From positions 1 to 6,956 of the forward strand of contig JAQUMP010000122.1 in the NCBI GenBank assembly GCA_028718065.1: a stretch of 6,956 nucleotides of DNA, given 5' to 3'. Below, in pieces: positions 5,971-6,956 of this stretch. The position numbers and the translations under genes were made by a program. The notes below the pieces were generated by a model. The model saw only the letters and a program-made list of their open reading frames with translations. It was not told the DNA's origin and did no database searches. Within the stretch, counting starts at the first letter, position 1. Each line of letters opens with the position of its first letter. Source of the DNA: Chitinivibrionales bacterium (GTDB lineage: Bacteria > Fibrobacterota > Chitinivibrionia > Chitinivibrionales > FEN-1185).

Positions 5971-6759
5971 TTGAATAGCAGCTTCCGCGTATACATTGAC
6001 GAATCCGGCGACGAGGGCTTTGTCTTCAAGCCTGATGGCAGCGGTAGTTCCCGCTGGATGGTGATGTCCGCGGCCGTTATCAGGAAAGAAAACGACCTGC
6101 AAGGCGTCCGTTGCCTGGAGAAAGTGCGCCAGATTCTTGGCAAGCAACCCAAACAACAACTGCATTTCAGTGACCTCACACATGAACAGCGCGTCGCCTA
6201 CATCAACGAGATTACAACGCTGCCGATTCGTACCGTTTCCATCCTCGTGTACAAGCCGTGCATCCGGGAGCCGGAAAAATTCCAGAGCGAGAAATTCCTT
6301 TTGTACAGGTATGTCACCCGCTATCTTTTGGAACGGGTTTCGTGGTTGTGCCGCGACCACAGAACCGCCGGAAGCGGCGACGGCACCGCCGACCTCATTT
6401 TTTCAAACCGCAGCATCATGTCGTATTCTGAACTCAGGGTATATCTCGACCACCTCAAGGACCATAGCGACTCGCTGAAAGTGACTGTGGATTGGAATAT
6501 CATTCATTCCCAAAAGGTCCGGGCAGTCGACCATTCCCAGCTGGCCGGGCTGCAAATCGCGGACGCCGTCGCCTCGGGCTTTTTTTATGCTATTAATAAA
6601 AACCGGTATGGCAACGTTGAGGACCGGTATGCGCGTGAACTCGGCAAAACACTGTATCGTCACAAATCCAAGGCGGAAGGATATGGGCTGAAGTTCTGGC
6701 CGGACGATATGGATGAAATAAAAAAAGCGAACTCTCATATCGAGAAGTTCGCTTTTTAA
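5971..6759 (+). CDS. DUF3800 family protein
   Basis: The 262-residue protein opens with FRVYIDESGDEGF (Asp10, Glu11, Asp14), the signature start of DUF3800, a family predicted to have an RNase H-like fold and frequent on mobile elements and in defence regions. Further family landmarks are LHFSDL (64-69, His65), an aromatic and basic helix FLLYRYVTRYLLER (about 109-122), and LQIADAVAS (194-202, Asp198), so the acidic residues are spread as in a two-metal nuclease. I chose the TTG start at 5971 because an in-frame stop lies just upstream (5959-5961), AAGG lies about 7 bases before it, and the next start (ATG 6058) would remove the DES motif. The last 12 codons encode the arms of the terminator. 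It looks complete; its substrate is unknown. Confidence 0.88.
   Translation: MNSSFRVYIDESGDEGFVFKPDGSGSSRWMVMSAAVIRKENDLQGVRCLEKVRQILGKQPKQQLHFSDLTHEQRVAYINEITTLPIRTVSILVYKPCIREPEKFQSEKFLLYRYVTRYLLERVSWLCRDHRTAGSGDGTADLIFSNRSIMSYSELRVYLDHLKDHSDSLKVTVDWNIIHSQKVRAVDHSQLAGLQIADAVASGFFYAINKNRYGNVEDRYARELGKTLYRHKSKAEGYGLKFWPDDMDEIKKANSHIEKFAF
6720..6757. terminator. Bidirectional intrinsic terminator overlapping the end of the DUF3800 gene
   Basis: GCGAACT (6727-6733) pairs with AGTTCGC (6746-6752), extended inward by CTC/GAG with one bulge and outward by A-T pairs. On the plus strand a run of five T (6753-6757) follows and includes the first base of the stop codon. On the minus strand a run of seven T (6726-6720) follows. 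It can stop DUF3800 transcription and the converging minus-strand RNA. Confidence 0.88.
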
Positions 6760-6839
6760 CAGGCCCCAAGTTCGAGGATCCCACCCATTACGGGCTGCCA
6801 CCGTTGCCGGTGACCTCTACAAACCTTGCGCTTGCCTGT
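6722..6839 (-). ncRNA. Candidate structured non-coding RNA, about 118 nt, family not recognised
   Basis: The predicted transcript starts near 6839 (7 bases after a strong -10 box). Its first six bases, ACAGGC (6839-6834), pair perfectly with GCCTGT (6764-6759) just before the terminator. Inside this closing stem, CAAG-TTTG (within 6830-6821) pairs with CGAACTTG (6773-6766) around one bulged G. AGG then pairs with CCT. The centre holds two hairpins: GTCACCG, GCAA tetraloop, CGGTGGC (about 6814-6797), and GCCC, GTAAT, GGGT (about 6796-6784). Nested pairing with a GNRA tetraloop is hard to explain as coincidence. The frame in this direction (6756-6956) runs through the hairpins and lacks a protein-like look. 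I see no SRP GGAAGGAAGCAGC motif, no RNase P or tmRNA signatures, and not the long rod of 6S RNA. Confidence 0.65.
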
Positions 6840-6845
6840 ATTTAA

Positions 6846-6874
6846 AAGATACCATAAATGGCAACAAAAGTCAA
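6846..6874 (-). promoter_or_regulatory. Sigma-70-type promoter for the minus-strand RNA
   Basis: On the minus strand, TTGACT (6874-6869) is followed after exactly 17 bases by TATCTT (6851-6846). These match the -35 and -10 consensus at 5 and 4 of 6 positions with ideal spacing. The expected start near 6839 coincides with the first base of the closing helix of the candidate RNA. Confidence 0.72.
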
Positions 6875-6878
6875 TACT

Positions 6879-6931
6879 GGAGTTCGACGGATTTTTGCCC
6901 GAGGCGATTCCGGGGCCGCCGATTGAACTCC
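6879..6931. repeat. Inverted repeat with nested GC-rich stem upstream of the RNA promoter
   Basis: GGAGTTC (6879-6885) is the exact reverse complement of GAACTCC (6925-6931). Inside, CGG pairs with CCG, and GCCCG near 6897-6901 pairs with the CGGGGC near 6911-6916 with a bulge. It could fold as an RNA on either strand. No T-run directly follows on the plus strand, so a standard terminator is not supported. The remaining bases to the window end show no gene. Confidence 0.35.
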
Positions 6932-6956
6932 TTCCTTGTTTGGTGTCTTTTCCCAC

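Noticed and set aside
5908..6360. 150-residue minus-strand frame opposite the DUF3800 gene
   Set aside because: The plus strand carries the DUF3800 motifs throughout; the minus frame has no family look.
6722..6839. SRP RNA, 6S RNA, tmRNA or RNase P RNA as the identity of the minus-strand RNA
   Set aside because: The length is near that of bacterial SRP RNA, but the conserved GGAAGGAAGCAGC loop is absent. Neither the long central-bulge rod of 6S nor tmRNA or RNase P signatures are seen.
6756..6956. 66-residue minus-strand frame running into the window from the right
   Set aside because: Its second half coincides with the promoter and the hairpins of the candidate RNA, and it has no domain resemblance. 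A structured RNA explains the region better.
1..6956. CRISPR array
   Set aside because: No series of regularly spaced repeats is present on either strand.

Overview
The window reads as an accessory (defence or mobile) region of a bacterial chromosome. The evidence is Shine-Dalgarno sites before compact, overlapping genes, type I restriction-modification genes, PIN-domain genes of toxin-antitoxin type, and a half tRNA-Met gene of bacterial form. I cannot name the phylum. Base composition is uneven. hsdM and the DUF3800 gene are roughly balanced in GC, while the PIN/GNAT and ASCH genes between them are visibly AT-richer, which suggests assembly by horizontal transfer.

Left edge (1-122): the first 13 codons of a minus-strand gene run off the window. 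Its start region lies against a 42-bp inverted repeat. A rearrangement junction with the restriction-modification locus must lie shortly after it.

Restriction-modification operon (123-4540, plus strand): a decayed hsdS has lost its first target-recognition domain and carries an internal deletion with a frameshift. It is followed by an intact hsdM adenine methyltransferase. An ATGA overlap then leads into a 503-residue protein with an N-terminal PIN nuclease, a central GNAT-like domain and a C-terminal PUA/EVE-like domain. That gene overlaps by 23 bases a small ASCH-domain protein. No hsdR is present. The PIN-GNAT-PUA and ASCH pair coupled to hsdM is the most interesting unit. I infer an RNA-targeting effector with a nucleic-acid- or modified-base-sensing partner riding on a type I restriction-modification locus, by analogy with anticodon nucleases such as PrrC.

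Second module (4800-5454): a VapC-like PIN protein overlaps a 66-residue charged helical partner, in toxin-first order, probably a toxin-antitoxin pair.

Intergenic stretch (5455-5970): there is no convincing protein gene. It holds the 5' half of an elongator-type tRNA-Met(CAU) gene, complete through the anticodon stem and then broken. This is flanked by inverted copies of a paired AGACAAG-type repeat, resembling a remnant attachment site.

Right end (5971-6956): a DUF3800 protein of predicted RNase H-like fold ends inside its own terminator hairpin. Converging on it from the minus strand is a strong candidate for a structured non-coding RNA. It has a near-consensus promoter (TTGACT, 17 bases, TATCTT), 5' and 3' ends that pair with each other, two internal hairpins, and termination at the same hairpin. 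I do not recognise its family.
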